This document shows, one piece after another, positions 1 through 12,010 of a stretch of 64,000 nucleotides of DNA. This stretch comes from Polaromonas sp. AET17H-212 (GTDB taxonomy: Bacteria > Pseudomonadota > Gammaproteobacteria > Burkholderiales > Burkholderiaceae_C), in NCBI RefSeq assembly GCF_002379085.1, contig NZ_NBZW01000018.1, positions 1-64,000 on the forward strand, in the 5' to 3' direction. The translations under genes were made by a program, and so were the position numbers. A model generated the notes under the pieces. The model searched no databases. It saw only the letters and a list, made by a program, of their open reading frames with translations, and was not told the origin of the DNA. Numbering within the stretch: the first letter of the stretch is position 1; every line of letters begins with the position of its first letter.

Positions 1-10
1 CAATAAGCCC

Positions 11-1510
11 ATGCCCCACCTGCCCGCTTTTATCGCCCCCACCCGCCACGCCGACCCGGCCGCCGCACTGGCCCAGGTACAGCGGATTTATGACCAGCAG
101 ATTGCCCACCTGCGCGATGCCATGCAACGCTACGTGGCGGGCGAAACCCTGCCCGGCCATGTGCGCGCCTGTTACCCCTTTGTGCGCATCCATACCGAGA
201 CGGTGGCCCGCGCCATCATGGAGACACCCGACATTTCCCAGCTCAGTTATGGGTTTGTGGCCGGGCCGGGCCGCTACGAAACCACGCTGACGCGGCCCGA
301 CCTCTATGGCAACTACTACCTGGAGCAGTTCCGCCTGCTGATGCAAAACCATTCGGTCGGGCTGGAAGTGGGCACCAGCACCCAGCCCATTCCCGTGCAC
401 TTTTCGTTTGCCGAGCACGACCACATCGAAGGCAACCTGAGCGCCGACCGGCGCATGCTGATGCGTGACGTGTTCGACCTGCCCGATCTGGCGGCCATGG
501 ACGACGGCATCGCCAACGGCACCCACGAAACCCGGCCGGGCGAGCCGCAGCCGCTGTCGCTGTTCACCGCCGCCCGGGTGGACTACTCCCTGCAGCGCCT
601 GCGCCACTACACCGGCACCTCGCCCCAGTGGTTCCAGAACTTTGTGCTGTTTACCAACTACCAGTTCTACATCGACGAATTTGTGCGGCTGGGCCATGAA
701 GAAATGGCCCGTCCGGACAGCGACTACATCGCCTTTGTCGAGCCCGGCAATGTGGTCACGCGCCGTACGGGCCTGCCGGCCAGCACCGGCGATGAGCTGG
801 GCATGCCGCCGCCGCGCCTGCCGCAGATGCCGGCCTACCACCTGATGCGCGCCGACCGCACCGGCATCACCATGGTCAACATCGGCGTCGGGCCGGCCAA
901 CGCCAAAAACATCACCGACCACATTGCCGTGCTGCGGCCGCATGCCTGGATCATGCTGGGCCACTGCGCGGGGCTGCGCAACAGCCAGCAGCTCGGCGAC
1001 TACGTGCTGGCGCACGGTTATGTGCGCGAAGACCACGTGCTGGATGAAGAGTTGCCGCTGTGGGTGCCGATTCCGGCGCTGGCGGAGATCCAGGTCGCGC
1101 TGGAACGCGCGGTGAAAGACGTGACCCATCTGGAGGGCCCGGACCTCAAGCGCATCATGCGCACCGGTACCGTGGCGTCCACCGACAACCGCAACTGGGA
1201 ACTGCTGCCCGGCAACCAGCCCCAGCGCCGCTTCAGCCAGAGCCGCGCCGTCGCGCTGGACATGGAAAGCGCCACCATCGCCGCCAACGGCTTCAGGTTC
1301 CGCGTGCCTTACGGCACGCTGCTGTGTGTCAGCGACAAGCCGCTGCACGGCGAGATCAAGCTGCCCGGCATGGCCAACCACTTCTACCGCGAGCGCGTCG
1401 ACCAGCACCTGCGCATCGGCATGCGGGCGATTGAACTGCTGCGTGCCCAGGGCAGCAGCCAGCTGCACAGCCGCAAGCTGCGCAGTTTTTCGGAAGTGGC
1501 CTTCCAGTAG
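11..1510 (+). CDS. amn: AMP nucleosidase
   Basis: This cytoplasmic enzyme splits AMP into adenine and ribose 5-phosphate and so helps control the adenylate pool. The 499-residue product is close to the roughly 484 residues of the Escherichia coli enzyme. An N-terminal AMP-nucleosidase-specific domain (about residues 15-180, with the GPGRYETTLTRP segment) is followed by a nucleoside-phosphorylase-like catalytic domain from about residue 280 (VNIGVGPANAKNITDHIAVLRP, shown here only as a landmark region; later DMESATIAANG and CVSDKPLHGEIKLPG). The ATG lies only ten bases into the window, so its promoter is not visible. The gene stands alone: a hairpin follows the stop codon and an efflux operon comes next. 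Recognition is by family-wide similarity and is secure. Confidence 0.93.
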   Translation: MPHLPAFIAPTRHADPAAALAQVQRIYDQQIAHLRDAMQRYVAGETLPGHVRACYPFVRIHTETVARAIMETPDISQLSYGFVAGPGRYETTLTRPDLYGNYYLEQFRLLMQNHSVGLEVGTSTQPIPVHFSFAEHDHIEGNLSADRRMLMRDVFDLPDLAAMDDGIANGTHETRPGEPQPLSLFTAARVDYSLQRLRHYTGTSPQWFQNFVLFTNYQFYIDEFVRLGHEEMARPDSDYIAFVEPGNVVTRRTGLPASTGDELGMPPPRLPQMPAYHLMRADRTGITMVNIGVGPANAKNITDHIAVLRPHAWIMLGHCAGLRNSQQLGDYVLAHGYVREDHVLDEELPLWVPIPALAEIQVALERAVKDVTHLEGPDLKRIMRTGTVASTDNRNWELLPGNQPQRRFSQSRAVALDMESATIAANGFRFRVPYGTLLCVSDKPLHGEIKLPGMANHFYRERVDQHLRIGMRAIELLRAQGSSQLHSRKLRSFSEVAFQ

Positions 1511-1512
1511 CC

Positions 1513-1537
1513 CCACTGCACTGTTTCAGTGCCGTGG
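1513..1537 (+). terminator. Hairpin just after amn
   Basis: CCAC-T-GCACTG, loop TTT, CAGTGC-C-GTGG forms a 10-bp stem with one mismatched pair, starting three bases after the amn stop codon. No run of T follows, so it may be an RNA-stabilising 3' end or a weak terminator. Confidence 0.4.
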
Positions 1538-1666
1538 GCCGCCCCGTGCCCCCACGGTTCCCCCCAGGCCGCCAGCTTTACATGGCCCGAGTTGACAAGG
1601 GGCAAGTCCGGTCCGCGGCAAAGTGCAAATAATGCGCCTCATGCAGAAGTCTGGTGTTGTCGCCCC

Positions 1667-3097
1667 ATGAATGCCTTCCCGCCCTGGCTTGCCCTGATGC
1701 GGCCCACCGGGGGCCCGGCGCTGGCGCTGGCCGCGCTGCTGTCCGGCTGTGCCTCGCTGGCGCCCCAGGGCGGCGCGCTGCCACAGACGCCGCTTCCTGC
1801 GGCCTGGTCTGGCAGCGCCAGCACGCCGGGCCCCGCGACCTCGCTGGCGCAGTGGTGGCAACGTTTCAACGACCCCCTGCTCGCCCGGCTGGTCAGCCAG
1901 GCCCTGCAGGCCAACACCACGGTGCGCTCGGCGCAGGCCGCACTGCTGCAGGCCAGGGCACTGCGCGATGTCAGCGCGGCCAGGCTGGCGCCCACCCTGA
2001 ACGCCGCCGGGTCGGCCCAGCGCAGCAAGTCGGGTGATAACGAGGCGGGCAAGCTGTTCAAGGCCGGTTTTGATGCCAGCTGGGAACCCGATGTGTTTGG
2101 CGCCAGGCGCAGCGCGCTGAACGCCAGCGAGGCCGACGCCCAGGCCGCGCAGGCCAGCCTGGCCGAGACGCAGGTCTCGATCGCCGCCGAGGTGGCCGTC
2201 ACCTACATCGACCTGCGGGGCTTGCAGGCGCGCCTGGCGATTGCCCGCAACAACCTGGCCAGCCAGACCGAGACGCAGCAGATCACCGACTGGCGGGTCC
2301 AGGCGGGCCTGGCGTCCTCGCTCGATCTGGAGCAGGCGCGCGCCGCCAGCGCGCAGACCAGCGCGCAAATCCCGGCGCTGGAAACCAGTGCCGCGCAGGC
2401 CCAGCACAGCCTGGCGGTGCTGACCGGCCAGGCGCCCGGCGCGCTGCAGGCCCAGTTGACCGCCGCCGGTCCCGTGCCGCAGGCGCCCGGCGCGCTGGCA
2501 CTCAGCCTTCCCGCCGACACCCTGCGCCAGCGCCCCGACCTGCGCGCCGCCGAGCAACGCATCAGCGCTGCCCTGGCGCGTGTCTCGCAGGCGGACGCCG
2601 CGCGTTATCCGGGCTTCCAGATCAGCGGCTCGCTCGGCCTGAACGCCCTGAGTCTGGGTTCGCTCGCGTCCGGCGGCACGGTGGCGAGCGCCCTGCTGGC
2701 CAGCATCTCGGTTCCCCTGCTGGACGGTGGCGCAGCCAGGGCGCAGGTGCGGGCGCAGGAGGCGGCGCTGGAGCAGACCCGCGTGGCCTATGAAGCCACC
2801 GTGCTGACCGCGCTGCAGGAGGTGGAAGATGCCCTGATGGCCCTGCAGGGCGACCGCGAGCGGCTGACCCGGCTGCAGGTCGCCGCCGATGCGGCAGGCA
2901 ACGCCGAACTGCTGGCGCGTCAACGCTACGCCAGTGGCCTGATCGACTTTCGTACCGTGCTGGAGACGCAGCGCACCCTGCTGTCCACCCAGGACAGCGT
3001 GGAAAACACGCGCGCCAGCCTGAGCGCCGACCATGTGCGCCTGTACAAGGCGCTGGGCGGCGGCTGGACGCCCGGGCCTGAAGCCCCCGCCCCCTGA
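1667..3097 (+). CDS. Outer-membrane efflux lipoprotein (NodT/OprM type, TolC family)
   Basis: This is the outer-membrane channel of a tripartite efflux system. From the ATG at 1667 the protein has 476 residues and begins with a lipoprotein signal peptide whose lipobox is LLSGC (Cys28). The body shows two OEP repeats with the usual Ala/Gln/Leu-rich helices, and RPDLRAAEQRI and the C-terminal YASGLIDFRTVLETQRTLL are typical of NodT-family proteins. The reading frame is open further upstream, but only the 1667 start gives a proper signal peptide. It is followed after 35 bases by the adaptor and then by ATPase and permease genes, so the four should form one export machine. The substrate cannot be read from the sequence. 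Confidence 0.88.
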   Translation: MNAFPPWLALMRPTGGPALALAALLSGCASLAPQGGALPQTPLPAAWSGSASTPGPATSLAQWWQRFNDPLLARLVSQALQANTTVRSAQAALLQARALRDVSAARLAPTLNAAGSAQRSKSGDNEAGKLFKAGFDASWEPDVFGARRSALNASEADAQAAQASLAETQVSIAAEVAVTYIDLRGLQARLAIARNNLASQTETQQITDWRVQAGLASSLDLEQARAASAQTSAQIPALETSAAQAQHSLAVLTGQAPGALQAQLTAAGPVPQAPGALALSLPADTLRQRPDLRAAEQRISAALARVSQADAARYPGFQISGSLGLNALSLGSLASGGTVASALLASISVPLLDGGAARAQVRAQEAALEQTRVAYEATVLTALQEVEDALMALQGDRERLTRLQVAADAAGNAELLARQRYASGLIDFRTVLETQRTLLSTQDSVENTRASLSADHVRLYKALGGGWTPGPEAPAP

Positions 3098-3132
3098 ACT
3101 GCAGGCCGCCCCCAAATGGAGCAGATAGGCCC

Positions 3133-4463
3133 ATGAACCCTCCAGACACCGCCGCGGACGCCCCAGCCGCCACCCGCCCCTCGGCCGCTGACCTGCAAAC
3201 CCTGCTGGGCGCCGGGCAGCAGCGCGCCTGGTGGCAGCGGCCTGCCCTGTGGGGCGTCGCCGTCCTCGTCCTCCTGCTGGCGACAGGGCTGGTTTACTGG
3301 CTGGCGCAGAAAAAAAACAGCAGCGCACCGAGCTATGTCACCGAGGTGGTGCGCCGCGGCGATCTGACCCTCCATGTCCTGGCCAATGGCACCCTGCAGC
3401 CCACGCGCTCGGTCAACATCGGCAGCGAACTGTCGGGAACGGTCAAGCGTGTGCTGGTGGACGTGAACGACCGCGTGAAAAAAGGCCAGGTGCTGGTGGA
3501 GCTGGACAACGCCAAGCTGTCCGACCAGGTGCTGCGCTCGCGTGCCGCGCTGGCAGCCGCGCAGGCCCAGCTGGCGCAGGGCACGGCCACGCTCAAGGAG
3601 TTGCGGGCCAGCCTGGCCCGCTTCGAGGAGGTGGCGCGCCTGTCGGGCGGCAAGGTGCCCTCGGCGGCCGAGCTCGACAGCGCGCGTGCCAGTGTGGACC
3701 GCGCCGTGGCCGCCGAGGCCAGCGCGCGCGCCAATGTGGCCGAAGCCCGGGCCGCGCTGTCCACCGATGAAACCAACCTGTCCAAGGCCGCGATCCGCTC
3801 CTCGATCGACGGCGTGGTGCTGACGCGCACGGTGGAGCCCGGCAACGCGGTGGCCGCCTCGCTGCAGGCGGTGACCCTGTTTTCGATTGCCGAGGACCTG
3901 CAGCAACTCCGGCTCGAAGTCAGTGTGGACGAGGCCGATGTGGGCGCCGTGCAGGTCGGCCAGAAGGCCAGCTTCACCGTCAGCGCCTACCCCGCGCGCC
4001 GCTACCCGGCGACGATCACGCGGGTGGCCTACGGCGCCACCAAGACCGACAACGTGATCACCTACACCACCTGGCTCAATGTGGACAACAGCGACCTGAG
4101 CCTGCGTCCGGGCATGACGGCAGCGGCCACCATCGTCGCGACCGAGCGCCAGAACGTGCTGCTGGTGCCCAACACCGCGCTGCGTTTCACGCCCGCGCCC
4201 AGCGCTGCCAGCCCCGCGACGGCGGCGTCCAGCAGCAGTTTCGTCTCCAAACTCATGCCGCGCATGCCGCGCACGGCCACGCGCCGGGCCACCGATGGCG
4301 TCACGGCCGGGCTGCGCCAGGTCTGGGTGCTCAGGGAGGGTCAGGCGGTGGCGGTGACGCTCAAGACCGGCATCAGCGATGGCCGCATGACCGAGGTCAG
4401 CGGCGAGGGCTTGCAGGAAGGCATGGCGGTGATCACCGACCAGCGCTCGGCCGGAGCGGTCCC

Positions 4464-4467
<4 letters not shown>
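3133..4467 (+). CDS. Periplasmic adaptor (MacA-like membrane fusion protein)
   Basis: The 444-residue membrane fusion protein links the inner-membrane ABC pump to the outer-membrane channel. One N-terminal membrane anchor (about residues 39-58) is followed by a lipoyl half-domain (VNIGSELSGTVKRVLVDVND), a long alpha-helical hairpin (about 130-220), the second lipoyl half (AAIRSSIDGVVLTRTVEPGN) and beta-barrel and membrane-proximal domains. The order matches MacA. An Ala/Ser/Pro-rich insertion near residues 355-395 is unusual and of unknown role. The stop codon overlaps the start of the ATPase gene by four bases, so the two are probably translationally coupled. Confidence 0.88.
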
Positions 4468-5222
<755 letters not shown>

Positions 5223-5223
5223 G

Positions 5224-6432
<1,209 letters not shown>

Positions 6433-6504
6433 GCTAGAACCGCCTTGCACCTGGGTAATTCAGGGTCTTTTGTGCTTCCAGCCCAGGTGAATCGGGCGTC
6501 TGCA

Positions 6505-6521
6505 GCTATCAAATAAATAGC
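6505..6521. repeat. Dispersed intergenic repeat, copy 1 (GCTAT-N7-ATAGC)
   Basis: GCTAT, seven A/T-rich bases and ATAGC lie in the gap between the convergent efflux permease and hydroxyacid dehydrogenase genes. The same core occurs at 20659 and 23857. It is A/T-rich in a 65% GC setting and sits only between genes. Confidence 0.6.
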
Positions 6522-6539
6522 AACCCAAAATACTGGCGT

Positions 6540-7538
6540 TCAGGCAATGCCGTGCTGCAGGGGTTGCCCCGCATGCCAGCGCGCCAGGTTGGCCAGGAAC
6601 AGTTCGCAGACGCGGCGGTGGTTGCCGTCCGAGTGCCCCGCCGAATGCGGCGTGACGATGACATTGGCAAGCCCCCAGAGGGGGGAGTCGCGCCCCAGCG
6701 GCTCGTGCTCAAACACATCCAGGTAGGCGCCACCGAGGCGCCCGTCCTGCAGGGCTTCGATCAGATCGCTCTCGACCACCACCTCCCCGCGCGCCACGTT
6801 GACCAGACAGGCACCGGCCGGCAAGGCGGCCAGCGCCGCCCGGTTCACCAGGCCCCGGGTCTGCGCTGTCAGCGGGCAGGCCAGCAGCAGCCAGTCGGCG
6901 CGCGGCAGCACCGCGGACAGGCCCGCGAAACTCACTGTCTCGACGCCTTCTGCTTCGACCGGGGCCGGGGACTGGCGCACCACGACGAGCCGCAGGCCCA
7001 GCAGGCGCAAAAACGCACCGAGGCGCTGCCCGATCGGCCCCCAGCCCACCACAACCGCGGTCTGCCCGGCCAGGTCGCGCGGAGCCCGGGCTTCGCCCAC
7101 CAGCGGCGCCCAGAGGCGTGCCTGCTGCGCCGCCATGAGTTGCGGAAAGCGCCGCGCCAGCGCCAGCAGCCCGGCCAGCGCGGTTTGGGCCACCACCTCG
7201 GCATTGGCGCCGGAGGACGTGGTGACCTGCACGCCCCGCGCGCGCAACTCGGGGTAGATCGGGCGGTCGGCGCCGGCCGAATGGATGTGCACCCACTGCG
7301 GCGCAGCGGATCGGCGCAGCACGGCATAAAAAGCCTGCAGGCCGTCGGTCAGCACATGTTTGGTCGACAGGCCGGTCACGTCGCGCGAGATGAAGGCCAG
7401 GTCCACATCGGCCTGCGCCGCCTCCGCTTCGGCCGCCGTGAGCAGTTCAAAGGCACGCGGTCCCAGCACGCCAGCGATGGCAGGCGCCAGCGCCTGCCGG
7501 ACTTCCGCCGACAGCAGAATGCGAAGCGGTCGTGTCAT
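6540..7538 (-). CDS. D-2-hydroxyacid dehydrogenase family protein
   Basis: The 332-residue oxidoreductase reduces 2-oxoacids or oxidises D-2-hydroxyacids with NAD(P). The Rossmann motif is VVGWGPIGQRLGAFL (GxGxxG), then LVNVARGEVV with the catalytic Arg, a Glu in VFEHEPLG, and the catalytic His in VTPHSAGHSDGN. I chose the ATG at 7538 (MTRPLRILLSAEV), which lies eight bases after the stop codon of the Bug protein gene; the longer open frame overlaps that gene. It ends the minus-strand block with a Bug binding protein, an aldolase and tcuAB, and probably acts on an intermediate of the carboxylic acid handled there. The exact substrate is not visible. Confidence 0.85.
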   Translation of the reverse strand: MTRPLRILLSAEVRQALAPAIAGVLGPRAFELLTAAEAEAAQADVDLAFISRDVTGLSTKHVLTDGLQAFYAVLRRSAAPQWVHIHSAGADRPIYPELRARGVQVTTSSGANAEVVAQTALAGLLALARRFPQLMAAQQARLWAPLVGEARAPRDLAGQTAVVVGWGPIGQRLGAFLRLLGLRLVVVRQSPAPVEAEGVETVSFAGLSAVLPRADWLLLACPLTAQTRGLVNRAALAALPAGACLVNVARGEVVVESDLIEALQDGRLGGAYLDVFEHEPLGRDSPLWGLANVIVTPHSAGHSDGNHRRVCELFLANLARWHAGQPLQHGIA

Positions 7539-7546
7539 CGGTGCGT

Positions 7547-8584
7547 TTATTCGGCGCGGGCGCCGGACTCCACCACGATGAGCTTCCATTTCTCGTACTC
7601 GCGCTGCACGAACTGCGCAAACTGCGCGGGGGAGCCGCCCACCGGGTCCGCCCCTTCGCGGATCATCTGCTGCTCCATCGCCGGCACCGCCACCACCTCG
7701 TTGACCGCCTTGTTCAGCGCGCTGATGACGGCCTCGGGCGTGCCCTTGGGGGCGAAAAAGCCAAACCAGGAGCCCGCCTCGAAGCCAGGGAAGCCTTTCT
7801 CGGCAATGGTCGGCACCTCGGGCATGGAACGGGACCGCTTGACGCTGCTGACCGCAATCGGACGCAGCTTGCCGGCCTGGATGTGCGGCATCACCGACGG
7901 GATCGTGGCAAACATGAACTGCAGGCGGCCGGCCAGCAGGTCGCGCACGGCGTCAGCGCCCTTGTAGGCAATATGTGTCGCCTCGAAGCCGCCACGCTTG
8001 CTCATCATGTAGCCCGACAGGTGCGAGGACGTGCCGACCCCGGTCGAGCCGTAGTTCAGCTTGCCCGGGTTGGCCTTGGCGTAGGCAATGAACTCCTCCA
8101 CCGATTTGGCACTGACGGAGGGATGCACCACCAGCACGTTCGGCACGTCGGCAATCTGCACCACGGGAACCAGGTCGGTCAGCGGGTTGTAGGACAGCTT
8201 GCTGTAGAGCGTGGGATTGACCGCGATCGGGCCCACCGAATTGACGATCAGCGTGTACCCGTCGGGTGCCGACCGGACCACGGCTTCGGTGCCGATGTTG
8301 CCGCCGGCGCCGGGTTTGTTGTCGATCACGAACTGCTGCTTCAGGCGTTCGGAAAGCTGCTGCGACACCAGCCGCGTCAGGATGTCGGTGGTCCCGCCGG
8401 CGGTAAACGCCACCACCACGCGCACCGGTTTGGCCGGGTAGGTCTGGGCCAGCACGTTGCCGAGCCCCGCAACGCCCAGCAGCAAGGCGGCGGTGATGCG
8501 TGCGCCCTGGCGCTGCAGGCCTTGGCACCGGCTCCCGGATGGCGGGGGGACCAGGGGCGGTGAATGAAAAGTTGTCGTCTGCAT
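7547..8584 (-). CDS. Tripartite tricarboxylate transporter (Bug family) substrate-binding protein
   Basis: This 345-residue periplasmic binding protein captures a carboxylate or similar small solute. After an N-terminal signal sequence ending near LGNVLAQ, the mature part opens with YPAKPVRVVVAFTAGGTTDILTRLV (landmark region), and PGAGGNIGTEAVVRSAPDGYT and the LNYGSTGVGTSSHLSGYMM region follow, all diagnostic of Bug/TctC proteins. The ATG at 8584 has a good ribosome site (AGGAGA eight bases upstream). No TctA or TctB membrane genes lie in the window, as is common for the many orphan Bug genes of Burkholderiales. Its place between aldolase and dehydrogenase genes ties it to the same pathway. 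Confidence 0.9.
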   Translation of the reverse strand: MQTTTFHSPPLVPPPSGSRCQGLQRQGARITAALLLGVAGLGNVLAQTYPAKPVRVVVAFTAGGTTDILTRLVSQQLSERLKQQFVIDNKPGAGGNIGTEAVVRSAPDGYTLIVNSVGPIAVNPTLYSKLSYNPLTDLVPVVQIADVPNVLVVHPSVSAKSVEEFIAYAKANPGKLNYGSTGVGTSSHLSGYMMSKRGGFEATHIAYKGADAVRDLLAGRLQFMFATIPSVMPHIQAGKLRPIAVSSVKRSRSMPEVPTIAEKGFPGFEAGSWFGFFAPKGTPEAVISALNKAVNEVVAVPAMEQQMIREGADPVGGSPAQFAQFVQREYEKWKLIVVESGARAE

Positions 8585-8637
8585 GGTTTGTCTCCTGCTG
8601 TGGTTTGTGCGTTGCGCGGATCGCCTGGCTTGTGCCG

Positions 8638-9426
8638 TCAGGTCTTGTAATCGGGAGCGCTGCGGTCGAGTTTTCTGAGCAGCGCCGGCCACTCCATCAG
8701 GCCGTAAGGGCGGCGGGTGCCGGGCTGGTAGTTGCTCCAGGTCTCCTCCAGCACTGGCTGGGAAACCGGCACAAACGCGGTGTTGCAGGCCATCGCCGCG
8801 AGCTGGGAACGGCAGGCCAGTTCCAGCCGGTGCATCCAGTTGAACGCCTCGCCGATGCTGCGGCCGACGGTGAGCACGCCATGGTTGCGCAGGATCAGGG
8901 CCTCGCCGGCGCCCAGGTCCCGCACCAGCGATTCCTGTTCGTCCAGATTGAGCACCACGCCGCAGTAGTCGTGGTAACCGATCTTCAGGAAACGCATTGC
9001 CGTCTGGGTGAGGGGCAGGAGCCCGCATTCCAGCGACGACACGGCCATGGATGCCCAGCTGTGCGTGTGGATCACGCAGGCCACCTCGGGCCGGGCTTCG
9101 TGCACCGCGCTGTGAATCACATAACCGGCCTTGTTGACGCCGTAGTTGAGTGCGCCGAAATCCGGCTTGGACAGGATGTTGCCGGCATGGTCGATCTTGA
9201 TCAGGCTGGACGCGGTGATCTCCTCATACATCATGCCGTAGGCATTGATGAGGAAGGCCCCGTCTTCGTCAGGCACACGCGCCGAGATGTGGTTGGCCAT
9301 CATGTCGGACATGCCGTAGATGTCCACCAGCCGGTAACAGGCCGCCAGGTCCACGCGCGCCTGCCATTCGGCGGGCGAGCAGCGGCTCTTCATTGATTCG
9401 ATTTTCAGGGTTGCGTCGTCTTGCAT
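8638..9426 (-). CDS. Class II aldolase/adducin family protein
   Basis: The 262-residue protein belongs to the zinc-dependent class II aldolase fold (fuculose-phosphate aldolase, ribulose-phosphate epimerase and relatives). Probable metal ligands are the histidines in CVIHTHSWA and in ILRNHGVLTVG; the N-terminal ACYRLVDIYGMSDMMANHIS segment is typical of the family. GGAGA precedes the ATG at 9426. It sits 27 bases downstream of tcuB, so it is probably co-transcribed. The family includes aldolases, decarboxylases and epimerases, so the reaction remains open; a retro-aldol step on a tricarboxylate-derived acid would suit the setting. Confidence 0.85.
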   Translation of the reverse strand: MQDDATLKIESMKSRCSPAEWQARVDLAACYRLVDIYGMSDMMANHISARVPDEDGAFLINAYGMMYEEITASSLIKIDHAGNILSKPDFGALNYGVNKAGYVIHSAVHEARPEVACVIHTHSWASMAVSSLECGLLPLTQTAMRFLKIGYHDYCGVVLNLDEQESLVRDLGAGEALILRNHGVLTVGRSIGEAFNWMHRLELACRSQLAAMACNTAFVPVSQPVLEETWSNYQPGTRRPYGLMEWPALLRKLDRSAPDYKT

Positions 9427-9453
9427 GAACTGTCTCCAGGGCTGGTTCGCATC

Positions 9454-10626
9454 TCAATCCCCACCAAGCTTCAGGGTGCTGGGCAGGCGCTTTTCAATGG
9501 CCCATTTGAGCAGGGCCGCGCTGCGGAAGATGCCGTGGGCGAACTTGCCATAAGGCAAGGTCAGGAACAGCGCCATCACCACGCCCAGGTGGATGGCCAG
9601 CAGCAGCGCCATGGCCGGGGTGTCGCGCCAGGCCAGCAGGGCCAGGCCGGTCAGGCTGGTGAAAAACAGCAGGGCGATGAAGCCCCGGTCCATGGGTTTC
9701 TGCGCCGCATCGCCGTGCTGGGGGTGGCGCCGCAGGTTGAGCCAGAACAGGCCGGCGGGGCCGACCAGCAGGCCGATACCGCCCACCGTTCCCAGCAGCA
9801 CCGGCAGGCTGTTCAAGGCATAAGGCGCCCGCAGGCCCAGCAGGTAGTGGTAGAGCGTGGCCACGCTGGTCGCGGCAAAACACAGCATGAAGCCGTAGAA
9901 GGTGGCGTGGTGAAAACGCCGGCGCCACAGCGTGAAGGCGTCGTCCGCCTCGTTGCAGCCCTCGCCATGCCCGCCACCGAGGTATTTGAGGCGCAGGACA
10001 TTGGCGCTGGCTTCGGCCACGGCAGGGCCTGTGGCTTCGCCGGGGGACACCTCGCGCCAGAACTTGCGCACACCCAGGCTCAAGGCCAGCGCAGCGAACA
10101 GAAAGACGGGCGCAAACATGGAGACCAGCAGGTTGTGCGGAAAGATGGCGTAGAAGTTGCCCGACAGCGGCGCGTGCCACAAGGTGCCCTTCATGAGCAC
10201 GACCAGCACCAGGAACAGCGCCAGCCCCGCGGCCAGCGCCAGCGCCACGGTCAGGCCGTTGCGCTGGTAGAGCACGCCCAGGGCCGGCGGCCAGGCGTAG
10301 TCGGCATAGGTCTGGCCGCGCACCTGGGCCATGGCCCGCGGCACGTTGACGGCGAACTCGTGCGGTGGTGCGTACTGGCAGGCATGCAGGCAGGCCCCGC
10401 AGTTGTGGCACAGGTTGGCCAGGTAGTGGATGTCGGCCTTGCCGAACTCCAGCCGGCGCGTCATGGCGGGGAACACGGCGCAAAAACCTTCGCAATAGCG
10501 GCAGGCATTGCAGATCTGCAGTTGCCGGCCGACTTCGGTTTCGTAAGGCGTCAGCAGTATCTCGCCAAGCGCCAGCGCGCGGGCGTCGCGGGTCAGGGCT
10601 TCAAGTTGCTGCAAAATTTGCTCCAT
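9454..10626 (-). CDS. tcuB: Tricarballylate utilisation protein B (CitB/TcuB family Fe-S membrane oxidoreductase)
   Basis: TcuB carries electrons from the flavoprotein TcuA to the membrane quinone pool. The 390-residue product has two ferredoxin-type cysteine clusters near the N terminus ([11 protein letters not shown] and [11 protein letters not shown]), then about six hydrophobic membrane segments with histidines that could hold haem. It overlaps the end of tcuA by 26 bases, the order known from Salmonella tcuAB. The ATG at 10626 ([11 protein letters not shown]) gives full length. Confidence 0.9.
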   Translation of the reverse strand: MEQILQQLEALTRDARALALGEILLTPYETEVGRQLQICNACRYCEGFCAVFPAMTRRLEFGKADIHYLANLCHNCGACLHACQYAPPHEFAVNVPRAMAQVRGQTYADYAWPPALGVLYQRNGLTVALALAAGLALFLVLVVLMKGTLWHAPLSGNFYAIFPHNLLVSMFAPVFLFAALALSLGVRKFWREVSPGEATGPAVAEASANVLRLKYLGGGHGEGCNEADDAFTLWRRRFHHATFYGFMLCFAATSVATLYHYLLGLRAPYALNSLPVLLGTVGGIGLLVGPAGLFWLNLRRHPQHGDAAQKPMDRGFIALLFFTSLTGLALLAWRDTPAMALLLAIHLGVVMALFLTLPYGKFAHGIFRSAALLKWAIEKRLPSTLKLGGD

Positions 10627-12010
10627 TTTTTATAGCAGATAACGCAGCCTGGGTGCCGGCAATGCGGCCAAATGCCGTACCAATCGACATGCCGACTCCG
10701 GCCGTGTAACCCTTGCCGAGCACGTTGCCGGCCATCATTTCGCCGGCGACAAACAGGTTGTCGCTGGGCTGGCCGCCAAAATGCACGGCCGCCTGGTCGT
10801 TGACCTTCAGGCCCAGGTAGGTGAAGGTGATGCCGGGCTTGAGCGCGTAGCCGTAAAACGGCGCGGTGTCCAGTGGCCGCGCCCAGTGCGTCTTGGCCGG
10901 CAGCACGCCCTCGGTGTGGCAGTCGTCCAGCGCCGTGTGGTCGAAGGTGCCGATGCGACAGGCGGCGTTGTAGTCGTTGAGGGTTTGCATGAACGTGGCT
11001 TCGTCCAGGCCGAGCTTGCGGGCGAGCTCGGGCAGGCTGTCGGCTTTGACACCCGGGAACACCGGCGGCATGAAGCGGCCTATGGCTTTGGCGTCAATGA
11101 TGGAGAAGGCAGTCTGCTGCGGTTGCTGGGCCACCAGGCGGCCCCAGATGGCGTAACGCTTGGGCCAGAAATCCTCACCCTCGTCGTAAAAGCGTCTGGC
11201 GTGCCGGTTGACGACCACGCCCAGCGAGACGCAGTCGATGCGGGTGCAAATGCCGCCGTCGTACAGCGGCGCACGCGCGTCGATGGCCACCATGTGGGCC
11301 TGCGTGGGGTCGCCAATGCTGTCGGCCTGGTGCTCGTCCAGCAGGTGCTTGAGCAACACGCCCTTGTTGAACGCCGTGCCGCGAATCAGGAAGTTGTCGG
11401 CCGGCCATTCGCCATCGGCGTTCTGGCCCCAGGCCTCGCGCAGCCATTCGCGGTTGGACTCGAAGCCGCCGGCCGCCAGCACGCAGGCCTTGGCCTCAAT
11501 GCGCTCATCGCCAGCGTAGGCGGCCACAAAGCGGCCATGGCGAATGTCCAGGCGGTCCACCGGCGTGTTGTAACGGATCTGCACACCCAGTTTTTCCGCG
11601 CTGCGGTAATAGGCATTGACCAGCGCCTTGCCGCCGCCCATGAAAAAGGCGTTGGTACGCGCCACATGCAATGCGCCCGACAGCGGTGGCTGGAAATGCA
11701 CGCCGTGGCTGCGCATCCAGTCGCGGCAACCGGACGAGGCACGAATGGTGAGCCGGGCCAGGTGCTCGTTGGTGATGCCGCCGGTCACCTTGAGCAGGTC
11801 CTGCCAGTACTCCTCTTCCGGGTAGGCATCGATCAGCACGTCCTGCGGCGCATCGTGCATGCAGCGCAGGTTGCGGGTGTGGCTGGAATTGCCGCCGCGC
11901 CATTCGCGCGGCGCCGACTCCAGCAACAACACGGAGGCACCGGCCTCGCGCGCCATCAGCGCGGCACACAGGGCCGCATTGCCGCCGCCAATGACAAGAA
12001 CATCCACCAT
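10601..12010 (-). CDS. tcuA: FAD-dependent tricarballylate dehydrogenase
   Basis: TcuA oxidises tricarballylate to cis-aconitate and belongs to the fumarate reductase/succinate dehydrogenase flavoprotein family. The product of the ATG at 12010 ([14 protein letters not shown]) has 469 residues with an N-terminal FAD-binding motif ([19 protein letters not shown]) and the C-terminal FAD motif ([26 protein letters not shown] region). The open frame extends upstream, but the extra 40 residues resemble translated non-coding sequence. A strong inverted repeat lies 115 bases upstream of the start and is probably the operator of the nearby LysR gene. Related enzymes act on other 2-substituted dicarboxylates, so the precise substrate is inferred. 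Confidence 0.9.
   Translation of the reverse strand: MVDVLVIGGGNAALCAALMAREAGASVLLLESAPREWRGGNSSHTRNLRCMHDAPQDVLIDAYPEEEYWQDLLKVTGGITNEHLARLTIRASSGCRDWMRSHGVHFQPPLSGALHVARTNAFFMGGGKALVNAYYRSAEKLGVQIRYNTPVDRLDIRHGRFVAAYAGDERIEAKACVLAAGGFESNREWLREAWGQNADGEWPADNFLIRGTAFNKGVLLKHLLDEHQADSIGDPTQAHMVAIDARAPLYDGGICTRIDCVSLGVVVNRHARRFYDEGEDFWPKRYAIWGRLVAQQPQQTAFSIIDAKAIGRFMPPVFPGVKADSLPELARKLGLDEATFMQTLNDYNAACRIGTFDHTALDDCHTEGVLPAKTHWARPLDTAPFYGYALKPGITFTYLGLKVNDQAAVHFGGQPSDNLFVAGEMMAGNVLGKGYTAGVGMSIGTAFGRIAGTQAALSAIKNGANFAAT

Noticed and set aside
1526..3328. 600-codon open frame on the minus strand
   Set aside because: It is antisense to the clear efflux lipoprotein gene; it is rich in Gln, Arg and Gly with no domain, as expected for shadow frames at 65% GC.
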